Below, piece by piece: positions 25,206-34,619 of a stretch of DNA of 64,000 nt. The stretch lies in contig NZ_AP013072.1 in assembly GCF_000478925.1 (NCBI RefSeq), positions 33,501-97,500 on the forward strand, written 5' to 3'. The stretch's first letter is position 1. Every line of letters starts with the position of its first letter. The notes below the pieces were generated by a model. That model had not been told where the DNA came from and did no database searches. It was given only the letters and a program-made list of their open reading frames with translations. This DNA is from Streptococcus anginosus subsp. whileyi MAS624 (lineage in GTDB: Bacteria > Bacillota > Bacilli > Lactobacillales > Streptococcaceae). A program made the position numbers and the translations under genes.

Positions 25206-26243
25206 TCATTTGCTTGTTGCATGATAAATGGTTGTGCTGGTAAAAACCTCACCTGCTTTCAAGATAACATCAGCTTTCAGGTCGCTGTGAACGGCATCTG
25301 GTAGGGCTTGGGTTTCAAGAGCCAAGCCATTGTGTTGAATCATGGATTGTCCATTTAAAATGACTGTATCATCTACAAAGTTTGCTGAGTAAGTCACTAG
25401 GCATGGCGCACTTGTTTTAAATGTCAAAAGGCGACCGGATTTAGGATCGTACAAGGAACCTGCTTCTTCCTCTCCTTTTTTCAATGCAAACGGATGATCC
25501 AAGCCGGACACAATCTGAATCTGCTCATCTTGATTGGCAAAAATATCTTTAAAAGCCACACCTTTTGTTAGATCTTTGACAAACCCCCGCTCTGAATCTG
25601 GCATTTTAGCAGGCACGCCGTCCGGTGCGATTGGAAATACACCTAAGGTATTCAACTGCAAGATACAGTTATCAATTGGTTGGCTGAAATCACCTGATAA
25701 GTTGAAGTAACTGTGATTGGTTGGATTGACCAAGGTATCTTTGTCCGTCTGAACTTGGTAAGAAATCTCTAACTCACCTAGTTCCGTTAAAGTATAAGAA
25801 ACCCAGACTTTCAGATTTCCCGGAAAACCACCCGTTCCATCTGCACGTTCGGTATAGAAAGTGACGCCTTCATTTGTGACTTCCTCAACTTGAAAAATAG
25901 CACTGTCCCAGCCAGTAGAACCGCTATGATTGCAATTTTCTGCGTTGTTGACTTCTAACTGATAGGTTTCGCCATTCAGCTCAAACTGTGCTTTTGCAAT
26001 CCGTCCTGCAACTGGTCCGACGCTTGCACCATATTTAGGGCTGTTGCCTACATAGGCATCAAAATGATTAAACCCCACCACGATATTTGCAAATTCATGA
26101 TTTTTGTCCGGAGTGACATACTCTAAGACAGTTGCACCGTAAGTCATGACTTTCAAACGATAGCCCAAGTCATTTTCAAATGTGTAAGCAACAATATCTT
26201 TTCCTTGAAATGTTCCAAAAATAGCTTCTTGATAAGATTTCAT
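25206..26243 (-). CDS. galM: Aldose 1-epimerase (galactose mutarotase)
   Basis: 345 residues of the GalM family, interconverting alpha and beta galactose. Conserved blocks are GASVGPVAGRIAKA, NHSYFNLSG (catalytic His region) and the catalytic-Glu region LALETQALPDAV. It ends the bgaC operon and would present galactose released by BgaC to the galactose pathway. RBS AAGGAAAG. The downstream side is occupied by the IS element. Confidence 0.94.
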   Translation of the reverse strand: MKSYQEAIFGTFQGKDIVAYTFENDLGYRLKVMTYGATVLEYVTPDKNHEFANIVVGFNHFDAYVGNSPKYGASVGPVAGRIAKAQFELNGETYQLEVNNAENCNHSGSTGWDSAIFQVEEVTNEGVTFYTERADGTGGFPGNLKVWVSYTLTELGELEISYQVQTDKDTLVNPTNHSYFNLSGDFSQPIDNCILQLNTLGVFPIAPDGVPAKMPDSERGFVKDLTKGVAFKDIFANQDEQIQIVSGLDHPFALKKGEEEAGSLYDPKSGRLLTFKTSAPCLVTYSANFVDDTVILNGQSMIQHNGLALETQALPDAVHSDLKADVILKAGEVFTSTTIYHATSK

Positions 26244-26285
26244 ACAACTTTCCTTGTTTTTATTACAAATTTAGGTTTGCCTATT

Positions 26286-27287
26286 TTAAATTTTTAGCTT
26301 TTCCGTCCACGAAACAGCTGTTTCACGTAAAACACGATTCAAGTCTTCAATATTTTGACGCCCCGCTTCATCTAGCCAAGCTTTAGCTGCATCTGTTCCT
26401 TGATCTGCAAAGACCGTAACTGCGTCTTTCCAAGTAGCACGTCCGCAAAGGACACCGTTAAATTGAGAACCTGCTTCATGCGCCACTTTGAGCGTTCCCT
26501 GGAAAAGCTCTGCGCTAACTCCAGCACTCAGGAAAATAAAGGGCAGGTGAGTTGCATCAGACTGCTCTTTGAAAAATGTCTTGGCTTCCGCGAGGTTGTA
26601 GACAGCTTCAACTCCGCCTTTCGTAAACCCTTCGACAAAATTCATATTGACCGGTACTTCCACTTTCAAAACATCAACATTGTAGCGCGGATTTGAAAAG
26701 AGTTTCATGGCTTCATTGACCTTGTGCGGTTTCACTTTCGCATAATCTGCATCTACTACATTATCACGCTTTGCATCATACGTCAATATTTCAAGGAAAT
26801 AAGGAATGTTTTCTGCCACACATTCACTTCCTACGCGCTCTACCCAGGCTTGCTTGATGTCGTTGATTTCAGGCTTATCATCTACATCATAGTAAATCAA
26901 AACCTTGACCGCGTCAGCGCCCAACTCTTTCATGCGTTTGGCTGACCAATTTGGTAGCAAGTCTGGCAAGCGACCTTCTGTCGTCGCATCATAGCCTGTT
27001 TTTTCATAAGCAACAATAAGACCGCATTCTGGCGCACGTAATTTGGTAGCAGGTACACCGAATTCTGGATCCAAAAGGATAGAAGTTGCATACGGAGTCA
27101 ACTGACTGGAAATCAATTGTTTAAATTCAATGAGCGCTTCATTTCCTGATACAGCATGTGCGCCACTTGCCAGCATTTTTTTCAACGAACCTCTCTGGTC
27201 AATCGCCAAAGCTCCAATAATGCCATTTTCATCTGAAAGTTTTTTTAAGTGTGCTAATTTTTCGTGACTAATTCTTAATTTTTCCAT
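26286..27287 (-). CDS. lacD: Tagatose-1,6-bisphosphate aldolase, class I (LacD type)
   Basis: 333 residues of the LacD family, which cleaves tagatose-1,6-bisphosphate to dihydroxyacetone phosphate and glyceraldehyde-3-phosphate. Conserved blocks are [24 protein letters not shown], the Schiff-base region [12 protein letters not shown] and FIFLSAGVS. Its presence between agaS and galM suggests galactosamine-6-P is routed through tagatose phosphates. Start ATGGAAAAA after AGGAAGG; an upstream frame to 27341 lies in agaS. Confidence 0.93.
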   Translation of the reverse strand: MEKLRISHEKLAHLKKLSDENGIIGALAIDQRGSLKKMLASGAHAVSGNEALIEFKQLISSQLTPYATSILLDPEFGVPATKLRAPECGLIVAYEKTGYDATTEGRLPDLLPNWSAKRMKELGADAVKVLIYYDVDDKPEINDIKQAWVERVGSECVAENIPYFLEILTYDAKRDNVVDADYAKVKPHKVNEAMKLFSNPRYNVDVLKVEVPVNMNFVEGFTKGGVEAVYNLAEAKTFFKEQSDATHLPFIFLSAGVSAELFQGTLKVAHEAGSQFNGVLCGRATWKDAVTVFADQGTDAAKAWLDEAGRQNIEDLNRVLRETAVSWTEKLKI

Positions 27288-27297
27288 GGATTCCTTC

Positions 27298-28467
27298 CTA
27301 TTCTTTGTCAAATGAGTGAATAATAACACCCTGCACAACACGGTTGACGGTGCCTGTCGGAGACGGTGTATCTGGACGATTGTTCACCTTGAGGGCTGTC
27401 AACAAAGCAAATAATTGACCATAAACAATATAAGGGAATACGCGATAAATATCATCTGCTAGCTGTTGACTAGAAAAAATGACTTGTTCAACATTTTCCA
27501 AATCTTCTTTTTGATCTGTCAATAGAATCACCTTGCGGGCAATCTCATCTCCGGCTACTTCTCGTACTAAGTCAAGGTCGTATAATTTGGTGTAGGAATC
27601 TGTCGAGCCAAACACCACAACGACCGTTTCTTCATTCACTAACGATTTTGGACCGTGACGGAATCCGACTGGGCTTTCATACATCGTCGCCACTTGTCCT
27701 GCGGTCAATTCCAAAATTTTCAGCTGAGCTTCATGCGCCAAGCCAAAGAAGGGACCTGCTCCTAAGTAAATGACACGGTTGTAATCTAAGGAAACAATCT
27801 CTTGAATCGCTTCTGCTGAGTCCAGCACTTCTTGACTCAATGTCATCAATGCAGAAACTTTTTCGGCTTTTGCAACCAAATCTGCTTTATAAAAGACGAG
27901 CAAGGCTGTCAACATCATAGACGTAAAGCTCGATGTCATGGCAAAGCCAGCATCATTTGACGGCGAAGGTTGGAGCAAAAGTAAATTGCGTTCATCACCA
28001 TGTGCTTGCTGCGCTAACTTCCCTTCTGCTGCACATGTAATTGTAATTTGGTACAGTTCCTCAACCAAGTCCTTTGCCAAATCAACTGTTGCCACACTCT
28101 CTGGCGAATTTCCGCTACGGGCAAAAGAAACCAAAACAGTCGGTATTTCTTTGTGTAAATACGCCAAAGGATTGGCTACAATATCCGTTGTTGCAATGGC
28201 GTTGAAATTCCACTTGCGTTCATCATACAGCTTTCTAAAATAAGGTAAAAGCGTATCTCCGACATAGGCTGATGTTCCAGCCCCTGTCAAAATAACCTTG
28301 ATATAGTCATGCTTTTCATCAATACCATTTAGAAACGCTACAATCTCATCAGCTTGTGCTTTATAATTTTCAAAAGCCGTCTGCCAAACCTGTGGCTGTT
28401 GATAAATTTCTCTCGTGGTGATTTCCGCACCTAATTCAACTAATTTTTCCTTTGTATAATTGAGCAT
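27298..28467 (-). CDS. agaS: AgaS-type SIS-domain deaminase/isomerase (galactosamine-6-phosphate)
   Basis: 389 residues with two SIS domains: [15 protein letters not shown] (about 55-70), [14 protein letters not shown] and, in the second domain, [26 protein letters not shown]. AgaS enzymes convert galactosamine-6-phosphate to tagatose-6-phosphate and ammonia, which fits the lacD that follows. Start ATGCTCAAT after AAAGGAG. It is separated from the PTS EIIA by a 150-base gap with a hairpin and a possible promoter. Confidence 0.9.
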   Translation of the reverse strand: MLNYTKEKLVELGAEITTREIYQQPQVWQTAFENYKAQADEIVAFLNGIDEKHDYIKVILTGAGTSAYVGDTLLPYFRKLYDERKWNFNAIATTDIVANPLAYLHKEIPTVLVSFARSGNSPESVATVDLAKDLVEELYQITITCAAEGKLAQQAHGDERNLLLLQPSPSNDAGFAMTSSFTSMMLTALLVFYKADLVAKAEKVSALMTLSQEVLDSAEAIQEIVSLDYNRVIYLGAGPFFGLAHEAQLKILELTAGQVATMYESPVGFRHGPKSLVNEETVVVVFGSTDSYTKLYDLDLVREVAGDEIARKVILLTDQKEDLENVEQVIFSSQQLADDIYRVFPYIVYGQLFALLTALKVNNRPDTPSPTGTVNRVVQGVIIHSFDKE

Positions 28468-28500
28468 ATTTCTCCTTTCTGCTTTGCAGATGTGATGTTT

Positions 28501-28590
28501 TCTATTAACCAAAAGAAGGGGGCGGGAAATAAGGATTTCTAAGAAATCCATTTTCTTATCCCCTCCTCCTTATTATACCAAGTATGCGCT
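28501..28590 (-). promoter_or_regulatory. Structured gap between PTS EIIA and agaS: hairpin and possible internal promoter
   Basis: On the minus strand TATAAT (28570-28575) is preceded by GAGAAAGCGCATACT, which agrees with cre at 13 of 15 positions. A strong stem, GGATTTCT-A-AGAAATCC (28533-28549), follows with imperfect outer G-rich and C-rich arms (GGGG/CCCC) and a T-rich tail. It could attenuate read-through from the PTS genes, stabilise the downstream mRNA, or mark a second promoter. Confidence 0.45.
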
Positions 28591-28619
28591 TTCTCAGCCA
28601 CTATTAACTGGATATATTT

Positions 28620-29024
28620 TTATTCATCTTCCTCATCATTCATTGCTGCCAACATATCATTGACCTTCACAATGTATCTGTTTGCTTTTTCAATATATTT
28701 CGCTTCCACACCAGTCAAGGCAGAATTGATAAATTCTATCACCATGGGCATATTCATTCCTGCATAGAGTTCAATTTGAAGTCCTTCCAAAATAAGGCGA
28801 CTAACGACATTACAAGGTGTTCCTCCAAGCAAATCAGCAAAGACAATGTAATCATCTAGCTCTTTTACAGTCGCTAAAAATTTAGCCGTAAAGTCGTCTA
28901 TTCCTTCTTCCGGAAGCAGAGGAACTGTATGAATGAAGTCCAGTGGCCCCATAATCATTTCGGTGCTTTTTTTCAATTCTTCACAAAAGTGACCATGGCT
29001 AACTAGTATAAGTTGTTTTGTCAT
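28620..29024 (-). CDS. PTS EIIA, mannose/galactosamine family
   Basis: 134 residues with the phosphorylatable His10 in LVSHGHFCEEL and the ManX-like FADLLGGTPCNVVSR block. It passes phosphate from HPr to the EIIB of the same operon. It is the last of four PTS subunit genes, in the order B-C-D-A as in the pneumococcal bgaC cluster. The acidic tail (NDEEDE) is unremarkable. RBS GGAG before ATG. Confidence 0.93.
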   Translation of the reverse strand: MTKQLILVSHGHFCEELKKSTEMIMGPLDFIHTVPLLPEEGIDDFTAKFLATVKELDDYIVFADLLGGTPCNVVSRLILEGLQIELYAGMNMPMVIEFINSALTGVEAKYIEKANRYIVKVNDMLAAMNDEEDE

Positions 29025-29041
29025 TTATAGAGAAGCTCCTT

Positions 29042-29869
29042 TTAAACACCTAAGATTGGTGTATGAGTAAAGTGTGAAAATGCAGAAACACCAATTGCAA
29101 TAATAATCACGATAAAGATTGCTTTTGTTGAATTCATACCTTTTTTACCAAGCAGCCAATAAACAAATCCAGTAAACAATGCCGGAACCAAACGCGGGAA
29201 GATTTTATCCAATGTTTCTTGAAGATTGAAGGTGACACCACCAAAACTTTGTGTATAGGTAAATTTAAAGTTAATCATCGTAGCAATCAAGGCAGCCACC
29301 ATGAAAACACCAAGAACTGTTGCAGCATCTGTGATGGCAGACAATTTGTCCTGCATGGTTGTAACTAATTTCACCCCTTCTTTGTGGGCAAACTCTAATT
29401 GTTTCCAACGGAAGACATTGATTGCGATTGTCACAGCTATCCAAAGGAAAATTCCAAGAGGATTGCCTTCAACAGCAAGTCCAGCAGCCAGACCACCCAT
29501 AATAGCAGGAATAGTAGAACCAAAAATCGCATCGCCAATCGCTGCAAATGGCCCCATTAAACCAGTTTTAATCCCTGTAACGGTATCTTTAGCCGCAACT
29601 CCTTCATTTTCTTCAAGTGCTAGGTCAATCCCTGTTACTAAAGTATGAAAGAAGTTAGATGTGTTGAAGAATTGCGTATGTGTCCGCATCATTTCTTTTA
29701 ATTCTGGCGTACCGTCTCCATATATCTTGCGCAATTGCGGCAAAATCATATAAAGATAGCCTGACGCTTGCATACGCTCGTAGTTCCAACCCCATTGGAA
29801 AGTAAAGAGACTACGACGGTTGATTTGTTTAAAATCTTCTTTTGTTAATTTGTAATTAGAGTTCGTCAT
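29042..29869 (-). CDS. PTS EIID, mannose/galactosamine family
   Basis: 275 residues of the ManZ/AgaD family: a soluble N-terminal part (LTKEDFKQINRRSLFTFQWGWNYERMQASGYLYMILP) and C-terminal hydrophobic helices. It forms the membrane complex with EIIC. Start ATGACGAAC lies inside the end of the EIIC gene (14-base overlap), with GGGGAAA as ribosome site. Confidence 0.93.
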   Translation of the reverse strand: MTNSNYKLTKEDFKQINRRSLFTFQWGWNYERMQASGYLYMILPQLRKIYGDGTPELKEMMRTHTQFFNTSNFFHTLVTGIDLALEENEGVAAKDTVTGIKTGLMGPFAAIGDAIFGSTIPAIMGGLAAGLAVEGNPLGIFLWIAVTIAINVFRWKQLEFAHKEGVKLVTTMQDKLSAITDAATVLGVFMVAALIATMINFKFTYTQSFGGVTFNLQETLDKIFPRLVPALFTGFVYWLLGKKGMNSTKAIFIVIIIAIGVSAFSHFTHTPILGV

Positions 29870-30749
29870 CGTCAATTTCCCCACTTTCTGATTGTTCTGC
29901 AGCAACAGTCACCACTTGTTTATTAGTTGCATTTTTATAATTGATTGTTGCCAAGGCAAAGCCAATAATCGCAATTCCAATCATTGGTAGGCCTTCAAAT
30001 TTTGCACCACCAAGAGCTGTGGCGATTTGTTTGACAGCTCCTGAAGCAGCTGCCAATGTTGAAATATAATCAAAAACAACTTTCAACATAGCTGTAATGG
30101 CAAAGCCTAAACCAAGATAATGAAGGTTTTTCTTTACTGGAAGGTAACGAAGCAAAATTGCAAAACCGACACCAGGAAGCATTTTACCTGCAAGAATCAA
30201 ACCATCTGCAATCCATTGTGCATTATTGGCAAGCCAATCGGAGAATGCTTTTACAGCATCCCCACCAAGCCACAAAGCTAAAAATACTGGAAGTGCTCGT
30301 GAAAGCCCCCATGGAATAGCACCGAGTAAGTAATTGCGTTCAACACCTTTGTAGTCAAATTTTTCAACCGCTGCATCAATACGATGTGCAAAGTAAGTTG
30401 TAGAGAAGCGTCCAAGAACATCAGTATAAACCAGCAAGGCTGCTACCGGAACTGCGATAGCTGAAATCGCCAATTCCGCTTTGATACCTGTAGCTACTGA
30501 GAAAGCTGTTGCAAGAACTGCACCAGAGGTTGCATCAATCCGAGAAGCACCGCCGAATGTTCCCACACCGAGTACAACCAGTTGTAAACTACCACCGATA
30601 AATAGGCCTGTCTTCAGATCACCCATGACCAGACCCGTAATAAATCCTGCAAAAACAGGAGATCCTGCTGATGAGTTAATCGTCAACTCATCCAAAATTT
30701 GATACGCTGAATACAGCGTTAGTAAGAGAATTTGCCACCATTGTATCAT
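29856..30749 (-). CDS. PTS EIIC, mannose/galactosamine family
   Basis: 297 residues with about eight hydrophobic segments; family blocks include SPVFAGFITGLVMGD and GASRIDATSGAVLATAFS. It forms the substrate channel with EIID. RBS TAGGAGG lies 8 bases before ATG. The C-terminus is acidic (SGEIDDDEL) and overlaps EIID. Confidence 0.93.
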   Translation of the reverse strand: MIQWWQILLLTLYSAYQILDELTINSSAGSPVFAGFITGLVMGDLKTGLFIGGSLQLVVLGVGTFGGASRIDATSGAVLATAFSVATGIKAELAISAIAVPVAALLVYTDVLGRFSTTYFAHRIDAAVEKFDYKGVERNYLLGAIPWGLSRALPVFLALWLGGDAVKAFSDWLANNAQWIADGLILAGKMLPGVGFAILLRYLPVKKNLHYLGLGFAITAMLKVVFDYISTLAAASGAVKQIATALGGAKFEGLPMIGIAIIGFALATINYKNATNKQVVTVAAEQSESGEIDDDEL

Positions 30750-30767
30750 AACAATGACCTCCTAAAT

Positions 30768-31244
30768 TTATTTCAATAATTTCATAAAGTCTTCGGCTGG
30801 GTCGTTTGGAACCATTTGGGCTGTTAGAACCACACCTTTGTAATGTAATTTGTTAAATACGGCTACATCTTCATCCACCACATTGATCGATCGTGTGACC
30901 GAACGCGTTTCAGATGTCTGCGACATATTGCCCACATTGAGCGTTTCGATTGGTACGCCTGCTTCTACTAATCTCAAAAAACGATCTGGCTTTTTCGCAA
31001 CAATGAGCAGACGCTGGCTATCGTATTTGCCTGCTAGGATATTTTCTGCCGCTTTTGCAACTGGTAACACACTCAATTTTACACCAGCTGGTGTCGCCAA
31101 TTTCAAGCCGCTTTTTTCAATAGCATTTTCTGCTACTTCATCATCTACTACCATGATACGTGAGATGTTTAATTTTGTAGTCCAAAGATTGGCTACTTGT
31201 CCATGAATCAAACGTCCATCGATTCGGTTACATACGATTGTCAT
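30768..31244 (-). CDS. PTS EIIB, mannose/galactosamine family
   Basis: 158 residues with the phosphorylated His15 in RIDGRLIHGQV, the mark of mannose-family EIIB. It is coupled to bgaC by an ATGA overlap (start and stop share four bases). In pneumococcus the equivalent PTS (SP_0061-0064) is linked to BgaC; the substrate is thought to be a galactosyl-HexNAc disaccharide or a GalNAc-type sugar, which is inferred here. Confidence 0.93.
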   Translation of the reverse strand: MTIVCNRIDGRLIHGQVANLWTTKLNISRIMVVDDEVAENAIEKSGLKLATPAGVKLSVLPVAKAAENILAGKYDSQRLLIVAKKPDRFLRLVEAGVPIETLNVGNMSQTSETRSVTRSINVVDEDVAVFNKLHYKGVVLTAQMVPNDPAEDFMKLLK

Positions 31245-33028
31245 AAATTTACCCCCTTTATCGTTTTAAATGTAGGTTTGTGAACTAAATGAATAAATTC
31301 GCTGTATTTCCCTTCGGTTTCAAAAATAACAATTCGATTCTGTCCGAGTTTTAACAAACTATGTGGAATATAAAGCGATAAGGTCGGCCCAACGTCCCAG
31401 AAGCGCCCGATATTGACACCATTGACAAAGACGATTCCTTTGCCAAAGTGGGTCAAATCCAGATAAGTATCTTTAAGCGCTTTCAATTCAACATCAAAAG
31501 CATAGAAAGCTGGCTGATTTTCATGCCATTCTTTCGTAAAATCAATTTTTTCTGGATTTTTCAACTCTAATGGATACTGTTTCCAATGGAGCATAAAATG
31601 AAGATCTTTGCAAACTCCTGTGCGAATACCTTTATGCTGGCTTTCTGCCAAAAGTTTATGCCCATAGTTAACACGCCCCATGTTCTCCATCAAAATATCC
31701 AATAGATGTGTTGACTGTTTCTGCTGCGAAACAAAGATGTCTTCACCAATTTCTGTCTGGTACTGAGTTGTGATACGGTTTCCATCTACAAAAAGTTGCA
31801 TCCGATCACGCCCATTGATGACACGAATCCGTTCCTCGTCCGCATCCCATTCCGCTTCTGTACGATAGAGTAAATAGCCAACATTTTGTCCCAGCTCCTC
31901 CATGTTCATAGGGTACATACTTTCGATTGGCTGCGCTACATATTCTAAGGTTTCAAATAAACTAACTTTCTCACTAAGCGGAATATCCTTTAACTCAAAC
32001 GATTCTTTTACCAAAGGTTCCATTTGTGGATATTCTGGATAATATTTTTTTAACATTCGCTGAATAGCAAAGTATTTAGGCGTTGGGTTTCCTTGTTCAT
32101 CAAGGAGAGCTTCATAATCATAAGACGTCACTTGTGGCAGGTCAATGCTTCCTCGCGCTGAACAGCCATTCATGAAACCAAAATTGGTTCCTCCGTGAAA
32201 CATATAAAGATTGATACTGCCTTGTTGTAAGACTTCGTGAACTGCTTCAGCCAACTCTTCTGGATCTCGCGTGACAATTGGCTCCTTCCAACGATTGAAC
32301 CAGCCGTCCCAAAACTCCATACACATGAGTGGCCACTTCTTGCCATGCTCATCAAAGAATTCCTGCATCTGCGCGAAATTTTCTTTTGCTTTGGAGCCAA
32401 AGTTCCCCGTTACAAATACATCATCCTCAATAAGCGTTCCTGCCCGTAAGGTGCCTCGCCAAGGCCCGTCCGATGTAAAGAGCGGACAAGTCACACCTCG
32501 CTCTAGCATCATATCTCGAACAGCTCTCAAATATTCCTTATCTTCGCCATACGAGCCATATTCATTTTCGACCTGCATCATGAGAATGTTGCCGCCATTT
32601 TCCAAAAGATGCGGGACTAAGCGCGGAAGCAATTCATCATAATAGCTAGCAACTGCGGCAAAATAAGCAGGGTCAGAAGAACGAATTCTCATCTCCTCCT
32701 TCAAAAGCCAAGCCGGCAAACCACCAAATTCCCATTCTGCACAAATATAAGGTGACGGACGAAGCAAGGCATACAAGCCTAAATCTTGAGCAATTTGAAG
32801 AAATTTCTCCAAATCCAAGATCCCCTCAAAGCAAAACTGCCCTTTCTGAGGTTCATGGACGTTCCATGGAATGTAGGTTTCTACCGTATTAAAGCCTAGA
32901 GCTTTCAAATTATAAAGCGAATGATACCAATCATCTGGCTGAATCCGAAAATAATGAATGGCACCAGACAATATTTTAAAAGGCTGTTGATTCAGATAAA
33001 ATTCTTCTTTAATCTCAAATCTTGCCAA
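31241..33028 (-). CDS. bgaC: Exo-beta-galactosidase BgaC, glycoside hydrolase family 35
   Basis: 595 residues from a TTG start, the same length as I recall for pneumococcal BgaC and very similar throughout. TTG is preferred because it follows AAGGAAATGG and matches the homologue's N-terminus (ARFEIKEEFYLN). The acid/base glutamate lies in VENEYGSYG (about Glu156) and the nucleophile in CMEFWDGW (Glu238). BgaC releases terminal beta-1,3-galactose from GlcNAc. No signal peptide or LPXTG anchor is visible, so it probably acts on substrate taken up by the adjacent PTS, although BgaC has been reported on the pneumococcal surface. Confidence 0.95.
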   Translation of the reverse strand: MARFEIKEEFYLNQQPFKILSGAIHYFRIQPDDWYHSLYNLKALGFNTVETYIPWNVHEPQKGQFCFEGILDLEKFLQIAQDLGLYALLRPSPYICAEWEFGGLPAWLLKEEMRIRSSDPAYFAAVASYYDELLPRLVPHLLENGGNILMMQVENEYGSYGEDKEYLRAVRDMMLERGVTCPLFTSDGPWRGTLRAGTLIEDDVFVTGNFGSKAKENFAQMQEFFDEHGKKWPLMCMEFWDGWFNRWKEPIVTRDPEELAEAVHEVLQQGSINLYMFHGGTNFGFMNGCSARGSIDLPQVTSYDYEALLDEQGNPTPKYFAIQRMLKKYYPEYPQMEPLVKESFELKDIPLSEKVSLFETLEYVAQPIESMYPMNMEELGQNVGYLLYRTEAEWDADEERIRVINGRDRMQLFVDGNRITTQYQTEIGEDIFVSQQKQSTHLLDILMENMGRVNYGHKLLAESQHKGIRTGVCKDLHFMLHWKQYPLELKNPEKIDFTKEWHENQPAFYAFDVELKALKDTYLDLTHFGKGIVFVNGVNIGRFWDVGPTLSLYIPHSLLKLGQNRIVIFETEGKYSEFIHLVHKPTFKTIKGVNL

Positions 33029-33057
33029 ACCATTTCCTTCTTTCACACAACATTTTT

Positions 33058-33106
33058 TGTAATCGGTTACATAGGTTAATATAATATATTTTGTATGAAA
33101 TGTCAA
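33058..33106 (-). promoter_or_regulatory. bgaC operon promoter with perfect cre
   Basis: On the minus strand TTGACA (33101-33106) and TATATT (33078-33083) are spaced 17 bases apart. At the start point the palindrome TGTAACCGATTACA (33058-33071) fits the TGWNANCGNTNWCA cre consensus at every defined base. An imperfect CATA...TATG repeat across the spacer may be the site of the divergent GntR regulator. Confidence 0.8.
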
Positions 33107-33197
33107 TAGTTTTTGAAAAATTTAATAAATTTAACCATTTTAAGAAAAATTATGGTAAAATTTTTTATGAGAGGGACGCGAAAGAGAGGTGAATAAC

Positions 33198-33914
33198 ATG
33201 GCAATCCCTAAATACCAATACATTAAAGACGAACTCAAAAGCAAGATTATCTCAGGTCAATTTGAGAATGGAGATAAATTTTATACAGAAGCTGAGCTAA
33301 TCACAATGTACGATGTGAGTTCTATTACTGTTGTCAGAGCTTTAAATGAGCTAGCAAAAGACGGATATATCATTCGCCAGCAAGGAAAAGGAACATTTGT
33401 GTCGCGCGCGCGTAAGCACAAACTCGTTGAATTTTCTGACGTTGAGATATTTCCTACCCAAAATGATCAAGTGACCGTTTTATCGATCGAGCGCGGAAAC
33501 GACTTGAAATTTCTTGATAAGTTAGATTTGAAGGGACATCAATTTTACTATAAAATCGAGAGGCTCCGTAAAGCGAAAGATATCCCCTACATCTATCATC
33601 AAACTTATATTCCAGAGCAATATATCAATGCCAACTATCCAAATCTTGAATATTATAGCTCTATCTACAACCGCTTTAAACAAGACTATCATATCCACAT
33701 GAATGATGAGCACTTTGAAGAAACAAATGAAATCATCTTCCCGACACCAAAAACTGTTGCAACATTACTGGACATTGACACAAACTTCCCGACCGTCTTC
33801 CAAGTAAAAACAACACAGTTAGAAAGTACAGGACAAATTTTAGAGTATAGCGAAGCCTACAAACGTGGCGACTTTTTTAAAATCAAGTTCGTGTCACGCA
33901 GTGGAAATCATTAA
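33198..33914 (+). CDS. GntR/HutC-family regulator (UTRA domain)
   Basis: 238 residues: winged-helix GntR domain (1-70; YTEAELITMYDVSSITVVRALNELAKDGYI) and a UTRA ligand-binding domain (about 85-235). It is divergent from bgaC, as is the pneumococcal regulator of the same operon, and most likely represses it until a sugar phosphate binds. Start ATGGCAATC follows AGAGGTG; a GTG three codons upstream would overlap that site. Confidence 0.88.
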   Translation: MAIPKYQYIKDELKSKIISGQFENGDKFYTEAELITMYDVSSITVVRALNELAKDGYIIRQQGKGTFVSRARKHKLVEFSDVEIFPTQNDQVTVLSIERGNDLKFLDKLDLKGHQFYYKIERLRKAKDIPYIYHQTYIPEQYINANYPNLEYYSSIYNRFKQDYHIHMNDEHFEETNEIIFPTPKTVATLLDIDTNFPTVFQVKTTQLESTGQILEYSEAYKRGDFFKIKFVSRSGNH

Positions 33915-33926
33915 TTATTTTTACGT

Positions 33927-33959
33927 AAAGAACATCTGAATGCCAGTTGTTCTTTTTTT
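33927..33959 (+). terminator. Terminator after the GntR gene
   Basis: AAAGAACA and TGTTCTTT pair, with an inner CTG/CAG, followed by seven T residues. It lies 12 bases past the stop. Confidence 0.85.
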
Positions 33960-34050
33960 ATATCTTGACATCATTATAACCTATCTAGACCAATTTGAAA
34001 AGTATTTTGTTATTTTTTATTTATCAATTTTTCTATTCTTGCTATAAGAA

Positions 34051-34080
34051 AAAAACAAGATGTGCTGTCATCTTGTTTTT
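34051..34080. terminator. Two-way terminator after the thioredoxin-like gene
   Basis: AAAAACAAGATG and its exact complement flank a 6-base loop (TGCTGT), giving T-runs on both strands. It sits 4 bases past the stop of the minus-strand gene. Confidence 0.85.
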
Positions 34081-34083
34081 CTC

Positions 34084-34521
34084 TTATTTATTAAAATTCT
34101 CAATTTCTTTAGCAGTCATATTTTTCTTGATTTGTAGCACTTTTTCTTCTGTAAAACCACTAAATTTCCCAAAATAAGGAACAAATTTTATCTTATATGC
34201 CTCACGAAAAGCAACTAACTCTGGTGTCTTTTTCTCACTATCTAAATAATAAAAAGATTTTGTTTTGATTCGTTCCAGTTGTTTCACAAATCGCCTACAG
34301 TGTGGACAAGTTCCTCTCCCGATGTAGAGATAAAAATTTTCACTCTGATCCTGCTTTTCTTTGAGTTCAGGAACGGTTATCTGATGAAATTTCGCTACAA
34401 TAGCTTGATACTCTTTTTGTTCATCTATTCGTTCAGTTGGATCTACCAAAACTGAATGACAGGCAACTATTCCGAAAATCAAAAACACTCCAAGTAATTT
34501 CAGCCAATGCTTCTTTGCCAT
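34084..34521 (-). CDS. Thioredoxin-fold lipoprotein (bacteriocin-accessory/PedC-like)
   Basis: 145 residues. The N-terminus is a lipoprotein signal (KLLGVFLIFGIVAC, Cys21). The remainder carries a CPHC thioredoxin-type motif (GRGTCPHCRRFVKQLE) and a cis-proline-like FVPYF. Similar small proteins are called bacteriocin transport accessory proteins in lactic acid bacteria, but no bacteriocin gene is nearby. A surface thiol-disulfide role is inferred. It stands alone with its own terminator. Confidence 0.75.
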   Translation of the reverse strand: MAKKHWLKLLGVFLIFGIVACHSVLVDPTERIDEQKEYQAIVAKFHQITVPELKEKQDQSENFYLYIGRGTCPHCRRFVKQLERIKTKSFYYLDSEKKTPELVAFREAYKIKFVPYFGKFSGFTEEKVLQIKKNMTAKEIENFNK

Positions 34522-34586
34522 CTCTATCCTCGCTATTCTATACAGCTATTATAAAAAATTCAGACAAGAAGCACAAGAAGAGACAA

Positions 34587-34612
34587 CAAAAGTAGGCCAA
34601 AACCTACTTTTG
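34587..34612 (-). terminator. Hairpin after glpF
   Basis: CAAAAGTAGG and CCTACTTTTG form a perfect 10-bp stem with a 6-base loop just past the glpF stop. The following minus-strand tail is only moderately T-rich. Confidence 0.65.
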
Positions 34613-34619
34613 ACTATTT

